64,000 nt of DNA from Tetmemena sp. SeJ-2015 (Eukaryota; Ciliophora; Spirotrichea; Sporadotrichida; Oxytrichidae), in assembly GCA_027382625.1 (NCBI GenBank), contig JAJKFJ010022002.1, positions 1 through 64,000 of the forward strand. Direction: 5' to 3'. The translations under genes and the position numbers were made by a program. Below, in pieces: positions 50,164 through 59,502 of the stretch. Each line of letters opens with the position of its first letter. Position 1 is the stretch's first letter. Under the pieces are notes generated by a model, which did not search any database, was not told the DNA's origin, and saw only the letters and a list, made by a program, of their open reading frames with translations.

Positions 50164-52070
50164 ATGGAAAATACAGGAGAAGACCACGACCATCTCAATG
50201 GAGCAGACTTGAGAAATTCAAATGGGGGCACATCAGCACCAAGCAAGGGTAAATCCTCTACTTAGAACGTGGCCGCGGATAATACAGATGAGCTGAGAAT
50301 CAAAAGGAAGACAAACAAAGGCAAAGTGGAGGTATCAGACATCAAGAGGAGCATCGATTTTTCTAAAGATCCCACCATCAATCATATTGCTTGCAACTAT
50401 AGACTTCATCATAGATATAAAGTAGAAATTTGTATATAGCTTTCATTATGCTGCAACTAGACACAGGAATACTTTGCAGTGGCCACAAACATCGGATTCG
50501 AGATCATCCAGAACGACTCATCCTCTGAACGTTTGAAGAAGAAGTGCCAGCACTTAAACGATTCGATCGAGTTGATTGAGATGATGTACAAGACCAATAT
50601 CATCGTGCTCGTGTTCACGCGTCAGAAGAATAAGGTGGTCATATGGGATGATCACGAAAAGAAAAACCGCACAGAGATAACCTTCAATCAGAATTCTGAG
50701 ATCAAGAATATCAGACTCAGGAAGGACATGCTTGTAGTTGTCCTTGAGGACAAGATTTTCGTTTTCAACTTGATACTATACATTATGCATATATATGTGT
50801 GGGGTGAAGATTATTACACTTCGAGACTTTGAAACTGATCGAGTAAATTGAAACTTGCACAAATCCCTTGGGACTATGCGGTTTGAGCACAGCTGAGAAG
50901 CCAACTCAAAAAACTATTGTGTGCCTACATACAGATAAGGGAGGCCTCAAAGTTCTCACATATGGTAAGTAACAGCCTCGTCACTTCAGAATTCTAAATA
51001 CTCTATCCATGGCTAGTAATGTCCGCAAGAATCTGAGCTAAATTGCCTTCGGTTCAAAAATATTCCCTTTGAAAGTTGGATACACTCTTATAAGAAATTC
51101 TGCATTTGGTTAATTTGCAACTATCAAGAGTATTTTTTGCAAAATAGGATCCTTGAAAACCTATCATGTTTGAAAGATCCAAGCAATCTCAATTATATGA
51201 AATCTATTTGATGAGGTGGCTAATAATTTTTAGTTGTTGACAAGAGCATAGAGAGCATAATTTAAGCTCATGAATCAGACGTGGGTGCTTTGGCTGTGAA
51301 CGCAGACGGTACTCTGATAGCCACTGCTTCTATAAGGGGGACAATCATAAGAATCTTCAGCGCTGAGGAAGGAGTGCTTCTCCAAGAGCTGAGAAGAGGT
51401 TCCAGCAAAGCATTCATCACCTCTCTGAACTTCCACCCCTCTATCAATATGATTGCTTGCACATCCAACATACTAATATTGTACTTAATAAGTGTATGTT
51501 GATTTGTAGAACAGGTCTTCAATTCACTTGTTTGAGATTAAGAAGTCAGTGGAAAAGTGTATCGAGACCAAGCACGTCGGATTTTCAAATGAAACTCAGG
51601 CTAAGAATCCAGACGGAGAGAACAAGAAATCGAAGTAAGAAGCATTTGGTAGTGTTAAATATACTCGTGTAAAAATATTTGACAACCCTAGAGTTGGGTG
51701 TGAATTCATCATAACTTATATAGGCTGTCGTTCATGAAGATGTTCTCCAAGTATTTCAACTCTGAGTGGTCTTGCTCCAAGATCAAGATCGAGGAGAAGT
51801 TGAAAACAGTGGGCTTTGATGTGAAGAACCACAGATTGATCATCATGACCTATGACCGCCTACTCTACTATGTGGACATCCCAGATGTGCCCTCTCGCTA
51901 TCTCGATGAGGCGGAAGTTCGCGTCTTCCAGAGCAACTACCCTGAAGCTTTATAATAATGATCAAGCATGCATCTTCTTATACATTTTTTCATAGATTTA
52001 GCTTGAAGGGAAAGTGGTGAACCCCTTCCTTTATGAGGGTGGGGACAAGAAGGTAATGAAAGTATTATGA
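50164..52070 (+). CDS. PROPPIN (Atg18/WIPI) seven-bladed beta-propeller
   Basis: Binds PI3P/PI(3,5)P2 on autophagic and endosomal membranes. ATG 50164-50166 (MENTGEDHDHLNGADLRN) starts an acidic leader, then INHIACNQTQEYFAVATNIGF (blade 1, after IES removal). Next come TNIIVLVFTRQKNKVVIWDD, TNPLGLCGL, TIVCLHTDKGGLKVLTY and IIQAHESDVGALAVNADGT with LIATASIRGTIIRIFSAEEG. The lipid-binding LRRG motif sits in LLQELRRGSSKAFITSLNF, followed by IACTSNRSSIHLFEI and the final blade to EGKVVNPFLYEGGDKKVMKV and TGA 52068-52070. LRRG (not FRRG) occurs in both WIPI3/4 and other PROPPINs, so the subgroup is open. Four IESs are resolved (pointers TGCAACTA, ACTT, AACA, ATA); breaks near 50965-51235 and 51640-51730 are not. 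Confidence 0.93.
50400..50459. other. 60-bp IES, pointer TGCAACTA
   Basis: TGCAACTA at 50392-50399 and 50452-50459. Excision joins INHIACN to QTQEYFAVATNIGF, the first PROPPIN blade. The 8-bp pointer and exact restoration are convincing. Confidence 0.92.
50772..50821. other. 50-bp IES, pointer ACTT
   Basis: ACTT at 50768-50771 and 50818-50821. Excision joins KIFVFNF to ETLKLIEQIETCTNPLG, as in Atg18/WIPI proteins. Confidence 0.88.
51471..51513. other. 43-bp IES, pointer AACA
   Basis: AACA at 51467-51470 and 51510-51513. Excision joins MIACTSN to RSSIHLFEIKK, the blade after the LRRG motif. Confidence 0.85.
51955..51994. other. 40-bp IES, pointer ATA
   Basis: ATA at 51952-51954 and 51992-51994. 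Excision removes a TGA and joins SNYPEALQ to IQLEGKVVNPFLYEGG. The pointer is only 3 bp. Confidence 0.7.
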
Positions 52071-52368
52071 ACTCAATCACAGACAGAGAAGCTCCAAGGG
52101 AGAGAAGAAGCAGGCAGAGTGATTAGCCCAATATAAGATGGGGTGGAAGAAGTCTGTTAAACCATATTATTTCTAAACAAATCAACACTATTGCCGCATG
52201 ATCATCCTGATGAAATTAGATTTTAGTTTGTTTATTTATCTCTTATTAATCGAATAAGAGATATGTTCATAATGGAGGTATTCATTATAATGTTTTAGGA
52301 ATATGTTGAACCCCATTTAAAATCTTAAATAAAATATATATTTATTAGCTGCTACCTTAAAGCTCAAT
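52071..52368. other. AT-rich spacer left of the TIR element
   Basis: About 300 bp between the PROPPIN stop and the left terminal inverted repeat. No open frame or repeat seen; presumably the 3' region of the PROPPIN gene. Confidence 0.4.
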
Positions 52369-52601
52369 TATTGTAGAAATCAAGGAAATAGTCAAAATTA
52401 AAAAAGAAATACAAATTCATTTATTCAAATCAGTGGCAGTTAATTAAATAAATACTTTCAACTTTCACTTTCAAAATTATAAAGATTTCTGACCAATTTA
52501 TGAAAGATTCTTTCACTTTCACTTTCAGAATCAACAAAAAACTGAAAGATGACTTTGAGAAATATAAATAAATTAGCAATTAGGTTGGAGAGATATAATA
52601 A
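52369..52601 (+). repeat. Left terminal inverted repeat (233 bp)
   Basis: Matches the reverse complement of 54148-54381 almost perfectly. It contains two clusters of a TTTCAC-type hexamer: ACTTTCAACTTTCACTTTC at about 52454-52472 and CTTTCACTTTCACTTTC at about 52510-52526. The arm is otherwise AT-rich and non-coding. Confidence 0.95.
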
Positions 52602-52654
52602 AAGTTTAATTATGCTTAGTGAATAAATATGTCAGAAGCAATAACTAAATGGAC

Positions 52655-54024
52655 TCATTCATTCTCGTTCTAAAATGTCGCAAATTCCTTATCCTCTGCG
52701 ATTTCTTTCTCTAAATCGCTCTCTGTCTCTTCGTAATGCATTTACTTTTTCCCTTGTTCACACTATTCCATCTCCTACTCCACTCTTTCCTTATCTAGTC
52801 TCCTCTTGAAGTAGTCTGCCATCTGGTATGCTGTGAATGGAAACTTCCTGTTTTCAGTGGCCATGCTGCCTTTGAACTCAATCACCTTCAATCTGTCAAG
52901 AAAGCCTCATAGTCAATTCCTTGTAGATCTCTGAGATGGAGGTTGTTGGATGTCATCACTACCTGGCAGCCTACATATCTATGGACAGGCTGCAGATACT
53001 TCATGTTCACCCAGAACCCATTGCCTTCGCAGAGCTGCTTCAGATCTTCCTGTAAGTCCTACTAAAATAGCAGGCTCCTCTTGACCCCGTCCATGAGCAC
53101 CAGCTGGGGCTCACCCTCCAATTCGCTTGCGTCGTCATTGAATCTACTCTGCACCAGTTTGAGCTCTTCGCAGTGAAAGATCTGTTTGAGATAGCGCAGA
53201 ACCGTAGTCTTTCCTCTATTAAGCTGCCCAAACATCCACACTGAGTTTATCTTGTCCTCGCATTTCCTAAAAATCACCTCATAGAGGGCCTCTACCACAT
53301 CCAAATACTATACTGCCTCCAGAGATTATTCAGTCAATAACTCAGCCCTTGCATTAGCTGCTTTATTATCCTCGAAGTAGGATTACAGCTTTTGATACTT
53401 GCTTGTCTAAGGGAATAAATTTGGAAGTATCTTTCGCTCCAGTCGGCAAGTATTTTATAGCAAGGTGAAGTTCTTAGCGATTAGCCTTATCATGCCGAAA
53501 TCTTCTTTATGTAGGGCGTAAAACTGCTCGACCGATCTAACTCTTCCACCTCTCAGGCTCTGAACAAACTCCATGAAGACTTCCTTGGATCCTTCCAGAT
53601 TTGGAGCTTCGCTCTTATCAGATGAACTATGCCTCTAAGGGATTTATCTCTGCTGTAAGATTTCAAGGTTTGCCTTGAGCCCCTGAACGAGTTTAAATGT
53701 AGATGATCTTTGCAATAGCTTCCTCTGATCTACCTTGCCTAGATTCGTCCATTCTAATTACACCCTCCTCAAAAATTGAAATCCTCTGCAATCACTCTGC
53801 TTGAAGTAGTTTTTCGAAACCCCAACCTTGTCTTCCCTCAGATGCACTGTAAAGAAAAAGTCATCCGACTTTTCGATCTGGAACACTAAGCAATGACTGA
53901 ATGTAGGTAGCACCTCTGGTAGATTATCCTCCATCGTATTGTATATCACATTGGGATCTTGCCTCGAAGAGGATCTGAAAAAGAAAATGTGCCTCTCGGT
54001 TGCCAGATTAGCCTTTTTATCCAT
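52655..54024 (-). CDS. Rep-like superfamily-3 (SF3) helicase of the TIR element, one-base frame slip
   Basis: ATG 54022-54024 (MDKKANLATERHIFFF) opens a frame read with TAA/TAG as Gln. The N-terminal roughly 260 residues are unassigned; I do not see the paired His (HUH) or YxxK motifs of rolling-circle Rep nucleases. A helicase core follows: Walker A FGQLNRGKTTVLRYL (GxxxxGKT), Walker B QLVLMDG, a linker GFWVNMKYLQPVHRYVG, motif C CQVVMTSNN and, past the slip, RLKVIEFKG, where SF3 proteins carry a conserved Arg. This order and spacing is that of SF3 helicases of small DNA viruses and plasmids. Near 52899-52903 one base appears to be missing; the first frame ends at TGA 52888-52890, and the second continues as a Glu/Lys-rich tail to TGA 52655-52657. 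That may be a lesion or a sequencing error. The use of in-frame TAG/TAA shows adaptation to the host code. Confidence 0.82.
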
Positions 54025-54147
54025 TTATGCTAGTTTATTTATTTTCTGCTCTGTTTTGTGGTAATCTTGTTCGAGAAGACTTGAGGTATCTGTAAATATT
54101 CGACAGAGGTATAGGGAAGTACTTTAGTCATGGTTTCATTTTATTTG

Positions 54148-54381
54148 TTATTATATCTCTCCAACCTAATTGCTAATTTATTTATATTTCTCAAAGTCAT
54201 CTTTCAGTTTTTTGTTGATTCTGAAAGTGAAAGTGAAAGGATCTTTCATAAATTGGTCAGAAATCTTTATAATTTTGAAAGTGAAAGTTGAAAGATATTT
54301 ATTTAATTAACTGCCACTGATTTGAATAAATGAATTTGTATTTCTTTTTTAATTTTGACTATTTCCTTGATTTCTACAATA
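54148..54381 (-). repeat. Right terminal inverted repeat (234 bp)
   Basis: Reverse complement of 52369-52601, one base longer because of an extra T next to the first hexamer cluster (ATATCTTT versus ATACTTT). It carries the same GAAAGTGAAAGT clusters in inverse orientation. The helicase start lies 124 bp inside its inner end, so any promoter would sit in or next to this arm. Confidence 0.95.
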
Positions 54382-54680
54382 TTTATACTTTTGTGGGCCT
54401 TTCTTATTTAATTAATGAACTTAAATCGTGAAAAGTTGTATAATTATACTCTGTCAGTTTATAATAACGAGAAATATCTTTTATATTACAATAATAGAAA
54501 AATCTTTATGCTAACAAGAATTAAATTTAGTTTTTGTAAAGATAATAGCGTATTAAGTTACTTAATGAGAGTGTTTGTCATATAAACCATTTGAGTATAT
54601 TTTGTGGAGGGCAAGCATATGTTTTAGGTTTAAATAGGAATCTTCTGGAGTGAATTTCTTTTATTAAGTTAATTTGAAAT
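54382..54680. other. AT-rich spacer before HPRT
   Basis: About 300 bp, very AT-rich. No open frame, repeat or RNA gene seen; probable upstream region of HPRT. Confidence 0.4.
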
Positions 54681-55777
54681 ATGCAAGCCGCTGACAGTAA
54701 CCATACAACCCAAGAGTCGCATGAGGAGGGACCCTACCCAGTACCTAAAGGAGTCTCAGCCATAGATTTAGAAGACAACTTCAGATTCGACAAGGATCAC
54801 TTTGCTGTCAACCCTAGATACAGGGTAAGTCAAAAAATAGTTTGCTCGCTATACATGAATGCATGCTTTGAATCGAGAAGAGATGATAATGATAGATGAT
54901 ATTATTTGATTGCGCAAATGCTCTTTCTTCAACACTATCACTCTAACTTTAAAAGCTTCATGCTCTAGAGTTACTCAGATGGCTTTATTCTAACGAGACA
55001 TTCCCTAATTGCTTTATAGGACTATATTGAATACATCATGATTCCTGAGGGTTTGCTAAACGACAGAGCAGCTAAGGTTGCACAAGACATTCACAGAGAC
55101 TATAAAGGCCAAGATGTAGAAGTTTTCGTTATCATGAACAGCGCATTCAAGTTCTTCTCAGACGTTCTCACTCATCTAAGAAATATCTCTTCAATTACTG
55201 GAGAGAATGTGAACGTAGTTCCCAGATTCTACAAGATCACAAGTTACCACTTGAATCAGCAAGTAGTTGACAAGGATAATGTAAGTCCAACTCTCTCATC
55301 TAGTTATTCCTTGTCATTAAATAACACACTCTCGCTTGCTTTGAGTCTTACACATTTACAGATCGTCATGCCCTTCTCAGAAAAGGATGTCAAAGACAAG
55401 AACTGAATATGCATTTTACTAATGGCATAATTTTATTAAGATGAAGAACATCTTGGTCGTGGAAGATATCTACGATACAGGCTCAACAATCATGCGTGTG
55501 CGCGAGTGCCTACAAGCCTACGGCCCAAAGACATTGAAGTATGCTATCGCCTTCCACAAAAAGAATCATAAGAACTTGAAGTACAACTTCATCGCTGACT
55601 ATCTTGGCTTCTTCATTCCAGATCAGTTCGTATTTGGTTATGGAATCAATCAATGCTCATTTTTAATACTTAATTAATCTTTAATTAGAGTGAATGGACT
55701 ACAATGACCAGTTTAGAGAGATGGCTCACCTATGCGTCATAAGTCAAGCTGGCATAGAAGCATTCAAAGACAAGTGA
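54681..55777 (+). CDS. HPRT: Hypoxanthine-guanine phosphoribosyltransferase
   Basis: Salvages hypoxanthine and guanine with PRPP to IMP and GMP. ATG 54681 (MQAADSNHTTQESHEEGPYP) precedes the fold: IEYIMIPEGLLNDRAAKVAQ, VFVIMNSAFKFFSDVL, SYHLNQQ, the PRPP loop ILVVEDIYDTGSTI (whose first half needs IES removal), YAIAFHKKNHKNLKYNFIAD, FFIPDQFVFGYGMDYNDQFR and HLCVISQAGIEAF. The invariant catalytic Asp and the Lys of the purine site region (here in the AFHKK block) are present. A GT-AG intron at about 54826-55019 and one ending at about 55362 (TTTACAG) join in frame. IESs at 55404-55449 and 55647-55695 are clear. TGA 55775-55777. Length fits the family. Confidence 0.95.
55404..55449. other. 46-bp IES, pointer AAGAAC
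   Basis: AAGAAC at 55398-55403 and 55444-55449. The insert starts with TGA in frame. Excision joins DVKDKN to ILVVEDIYDTG, the HPRT PRPP loop. Confidence 0.92.
55647..55695. other. 49-bp IES, pointer GAAT
   Basis: GAAT at 55643-55646 and 55692-55695. Excision joins FVFGYG to MDYNDQFREMAHLC, matching the HPRT C-terminus. Confidence 0.9.
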
Positions 55778-55995
55778 GTAGAGTATTATCATCAAGATAG
55801 ATTCCCATTGAATCTTGATGTCCAAAATTCGTAAGAATCTTTCAGAGGATAGGAGATAATCAATCAAACCCTTCTGAGAGATGTTAACTAATTTATCAAA
55901 TTTGTTTATCTATCTGTTTCTTTCCTTCACTTGAATCTTTGTAGGGATAATCAGGAGTAAAATAAATTAAAATAGCTTTTTTATAAACATCTTTA

Positions 55996-58222
55996 ATGAA
56001 CCCTCCTTCCCCCGCACAAGAACACGCAGAGCTCTAAGTAATCTCAAAATAAACATTGTCTCTTTTTCTCAATATTGATTGTATAGGGAGGCTAGAGTAG
56101 TAAACTGCCTACTATTGTTTAGAAGAATCAGTACTTCTCTCGGTTGGACGAGTCATCGCAAGAGACTCTCTAGCAAGAATCGTTGCCTGGTAAGTAAGGA
56201 TTGCTAAATGTATGCGAAACTGTTGAAGTTTTGTGTGGCTTAATGCATACTACTAGGATTATTGCTAATTTAGTAGCCTTGAGAGGATTTAAATTGAAAT
56301 TTTCATTTAAAGATTATCTCAATATAGCGATTGAACAGCATTTTAATATTTCTTAATAGATTAAAATTCTCGTGAGAGGAGAGAGAACCACAAGAAGAGA
56401 TTGCTCCATTTGAAGAAACGAATTTAACTTAATTAGCTACTGCAAGCTGAGTTAAACTCGCCAACTCCAGACAATAAAAACGCAAGTGCGCTTTCTCAAA
56501 GATTTGAACAAAATGGAGCTAACACCAATTAAATAAAGGCTTCTGCCCCCTCAAGTGTCACCATTATAGAAGCATAATTAATTAAATTGCAGTTTAATAT
56601 CAATTAATTTTGCCTTTGGAATAAATAATCTAAAGAATAAAATTCTAAATTCATCATTTATGCTACATAGGGTAAGATTTATTAACTATGAAATGTGATT
56701 AAAGAGTTATTGCCAATTTTCTCATCCTAAAATACAAATAAATAAGTCCTATAATATGGAGTGATTAAAATTTATGCAAAATTAAATATTTTTTAGCTAA
56801 AAAAATTAATACAGATTAAAAAGCTAGATTGAATGAAGCAATTAGCAAAGCGCCTCAATTAAGCGGATTTAGATCAAGCAACGACAGAAACCAATGTTAG
56901 ATAATCCATTCCAATTAAACTATACCTTAGAGAAAGATTATTTGTAGAGGATGCTAGAAATACAAGTTATTTCTATGTTAAAATTTTAATACAAAGACAA
57001 GAGTACACACAACAGAGCTTTTTGCAACTCAGATATCTGAAAATGGCCAAAATGCGAACTTTACTCGTACATTTAACACTCTCTCTTTTTGATAAAATTT
57101 TATAGAAAGAGAAAAGCAGCTGATGAAGATAAGACAAGATGAGAGTGGAAAGATTCTCAATCGCAGTTTACTTGGCAACTCTGACTTCTACAAGAAAACA
57201 GAGCAGCTCAAGCACAACCAACAGATCGAAAATGAAAAGAAGAAGCAGAGAACTCATGACTTCTTGCTACAGAAGAGAAACTATGCAAACATCACATCAT
57301 ATTAGAAGCAGAGATATGTCAATGGAGGCGGCTACAGTCAAGGAAGGAAGGTCAGTAATGGGGATGGATTGATGCAGAACAGCATTCAATCCAGCTAAAT
57401 GTAGAGCAATAGCAACCCATACTATCATGGGAGCTCTTTAGGAGGGCAGTCAACTATTTAAAATAGTCCCAGCCCTATGTAACCAACCTCTTTGTTCAAT
57501 CGTAGGTCAACACTTGAAAATCAAGGAGCTACAATCCCTAGCAAGCGAGCAACAGCCAGCAAACTTATTCCTTATCAGAGCCACTTGGAATCCTACATGA
57601 ACGGAGGGATAAGCTATGGTATGGGTGGAAACTAAAAGAACCAAACTTCTATGTATCAGAGTTTCAACAGAACTGCACATGCCTTTTACTCGGGTAATGC
57701 TGAGGAAAGGAGGAAAAGGGCTGAAGACAGACACAGCGATAGCAAGAAAAGTTGGGAAACGACTTCTAACTTCCTTAAGTCTTTTTCTGTGATATTTATT
57801 TAATGCCCATAAGTTATTACTGCGCATTTATTAGTCAAGGGTGAGAGTGAATGGGCACTCGCTTATTGAGAAGCAGGAAAAGCACGCCATTTAAGTGAGG
57901 GATGAGCAAGAACTTAAGGAACTTCAGACTTCGAAAAGAGGCAAGAGCTTAGACATGTAAAACGAACTGAGAGGTTTTTATCAGAATTTGAGAGGCAGTG
58001 AAGTTTGCTACACCAACAGTCCAGACCAAAAATCCCTTCACTATGATAGATAGATATTTATAAATAACGGAAATATTTTGATTTGGGCTACAGACCCCTC
58101 ACCAACCCGCCAAAAAGGCACACTTGATAGAAGTTTTATAACTTCAACCAAGCATTCGCCTAATTAGACCCAGAGACAAGGATTCATGCGAGAAACCGCA
58201 TCGAATCTCTATTAAGCAAATT
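55996..58222 (+). CDS. Unknown basic, Gln/Ser/Asn-rich protein
   Basis: Not recognised. ATG 55996-55998 (MNPPSPAQEHAELQ) plus a GT-AG intron (GTAATC...GTATAG) joins in frame to GGQSSKLPTIVQKNQYF. The stretch 56180-57100 is mostly AT-rich, with only short open pieces and probably IES or intron. From about 57100 a long frame reads LMKIRQDESGKILNRSLLGN, then a Lys/Gln helix (KKTEQLKHNQQIENEKKKQR) and a Ser/Asn/Gly/Gln-rich disordered part, with one break near 57780-57840. It ends near 58222. Plus-strand coding is clear; whether the 5' piece belongs to the same gene is not. Confidence 0.45.
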
Positions 58223-58404
58223 GAATTTTAGCTTATCTCTAATTAAATGTGAGAATTTATAATACTACCAACAGTGATTTGCTAGATTTGCTTGAACTAT
58301 TTAAGCCAGTTAAAGAACTTAATTTATATCCTACTGTTGATAAAGAAATCTATGCTCTAAATAACTGATATTTGAGCAATAATTCAAATCTTAAATTTAA
58401 AATA

Positions 58405-59332
58405 ATGGACAATTACAATATCAAGCTAAATGCCACTCACTCTCATCTCAAGATCCGTCTTGCCGAGATCAGGTTCGATCTCAGACAAACAGTCAGATCA
58501 GTCAAGGTAAAGTTCAGTTCTTAAGTTGAGAGAGATAGCATACTCACAGCAATAATTTGATTTTGAATCTAAATATCTTAAATAGGAGCTGTTGGAAAGG
58601 AAGTTCGGATCTAATGCAGACAACATGACTCTTGAATTGAGAGATGGTGCTGAGCAGTATTTGCAAGTGTTGGCCAACGATGCTGAAAGCCTAGCTCACT
58701 ACGGACCTCAGGAAGGGTATACTTTGCATGTAAGCAGCTTATCTTTTATAAATAAGCTTATCTGATTCGGGTGTAGGTTGTTGATGCAGCACCTGCAAGC
58801 TATGGAGACTTGGACGATGTGAGTCAGGTAGAGAAGTATCAAATCAGTGAGGAAGAATATGCCAAGAGAGACGATACCTTCAGAAAGTTCAAGACAGACA
58901 TGCAAAAGAAGGATCCTACCTTCATGAAGAAAGCAGGCAACAAGATTCCTGAGGACTTCTAAAAGGAGGAAGCAGAATTAATTTCTACTGGACAGAGAAG
59001 TGAAACCATCATTGGTTAGAGGAGAGGAGAAGTGAGGAATAATATTTAAGTGAGATTAATAGTTTTCATTGTTTCGTAAAAGTGAAGTATATTGGGAAAA
59101 TTCCAGAACTTGCCCCTGGATACTGGGTAGGCATACAACTTGATGAACCTATGGGAGACTCTGATGGCTCAGTTAAGGGAAAGAAGTATTTTGAAGTTAA
59201 TGGAGGAAACAAGTTCGGACTAATTATTTGCTCTTATCTCATTGATATTTTGGAATTATCAGGCCAAAGGATGCTAAGTTCGGAGATTTCCCTCCCCTCG
59301 ACGATTTCGATGAAGAAGAGGACCAAATTTGA
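58405..59332 (+). CDS. TBCB: Tubulin-folding cofactor B (ubiquitin-like plus CAP-Gly)
   Basis: Binds alpha-tubulin in the folding and recycling pathway. ATG 58405-58407 (MDNYNIKLNATHSHLKIRLA) starts a ubiquitin-like domain with ELLERKFGSNADNMTLELRD. A helical linker (QISEEEYAKRDDTFRKFK) and a CAP-Gly domain follow: VKYIGKIPELAPGYWVGIQL, DEPMGDSDGSVKGKKYFEV and NKFGLIIRPKDAKFGDFPPL, the last only after IES removal. The acidic tail ends EEEDQI at TGA 59330-59332; family members end in a similar acidic DEx/EEx tail. Two GT-AG introns (after TVRSVK and after GYTLH) and two IESs (59036-59085, 59228-59259) were placed. Length (about 240 residues) is normal. Confidence 0.95.
59036..59085. other. 50-bp IES, pointer AAGTGA
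   Basis: AAGTGA at 59030-59035 and 59080-59085, with a third copy inside at 59048-59053. Only the outer pair gives the CAP-Gly start EVKYIGKIPELAPG; the inner copy leads to a stop. Confidence 0.85.
59228..59259. other. 32-bp IES, pointer AATTAT
   Basis: AATTAT at 59222-59227 and 59254-59259. Excision joins GGNKFGLI to IRPKDAKFGDF, the end of the CAP-Gly domain. Confidence 0.9.
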
Positions 59333-59502
59333 GTAGTAATTAAAGAGTGTCGCTCCATTATGCGATGTATTTGCCCGCTTTTAGACAGATATTTATCATC
59401 ATTTTAACACAAATTCTCTTAATTATAAGCTAGATGAATGAATAGGCAAATGTAAGATATTTATGCTTAAGATTTTAACTTACTGCTATCTATAAACTCA
59501 AT

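Larger units (their letters stand above)
52369..54381. mobile_element. 2.0-kb element with long terminal inverted repeats and an SF3-helicase gene
   Basis: The left arm (52369-52601) and right arm (54148-54381) are reverse complements over 233/234 bp, with only about one substitution and one indel seen by eye. The outer ends read TATTGTAGAAATC. Between them is one large gene on the minus strand (52655-54024) encoding a Rep-like superfamily-3 helicase. Nothing else of size is inside. No target-site duplication or TA doubling is evident at the outer ends (left flank ...GCTCAAT, right flank TTTATAC...). The near identity of the arms means recent insertion or ongoing homogenisation. It lies in an intergenic gap between the PROPPIN and HPRT genes. 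It does not look like a known ciliate transposon: no DDE transposase, tyrosine recombinase or polymerase B is visible. Confidence 0.9.

Noticed and set aside
52369..54381. A TBE-, Tec- or Tlr-type ciliate transposon
   Set aside because: No C4A4-type ends, no DDE transposase, no recombinase and no viral-type polymerase or integrase are present; the only gene is an SF3 helicase.
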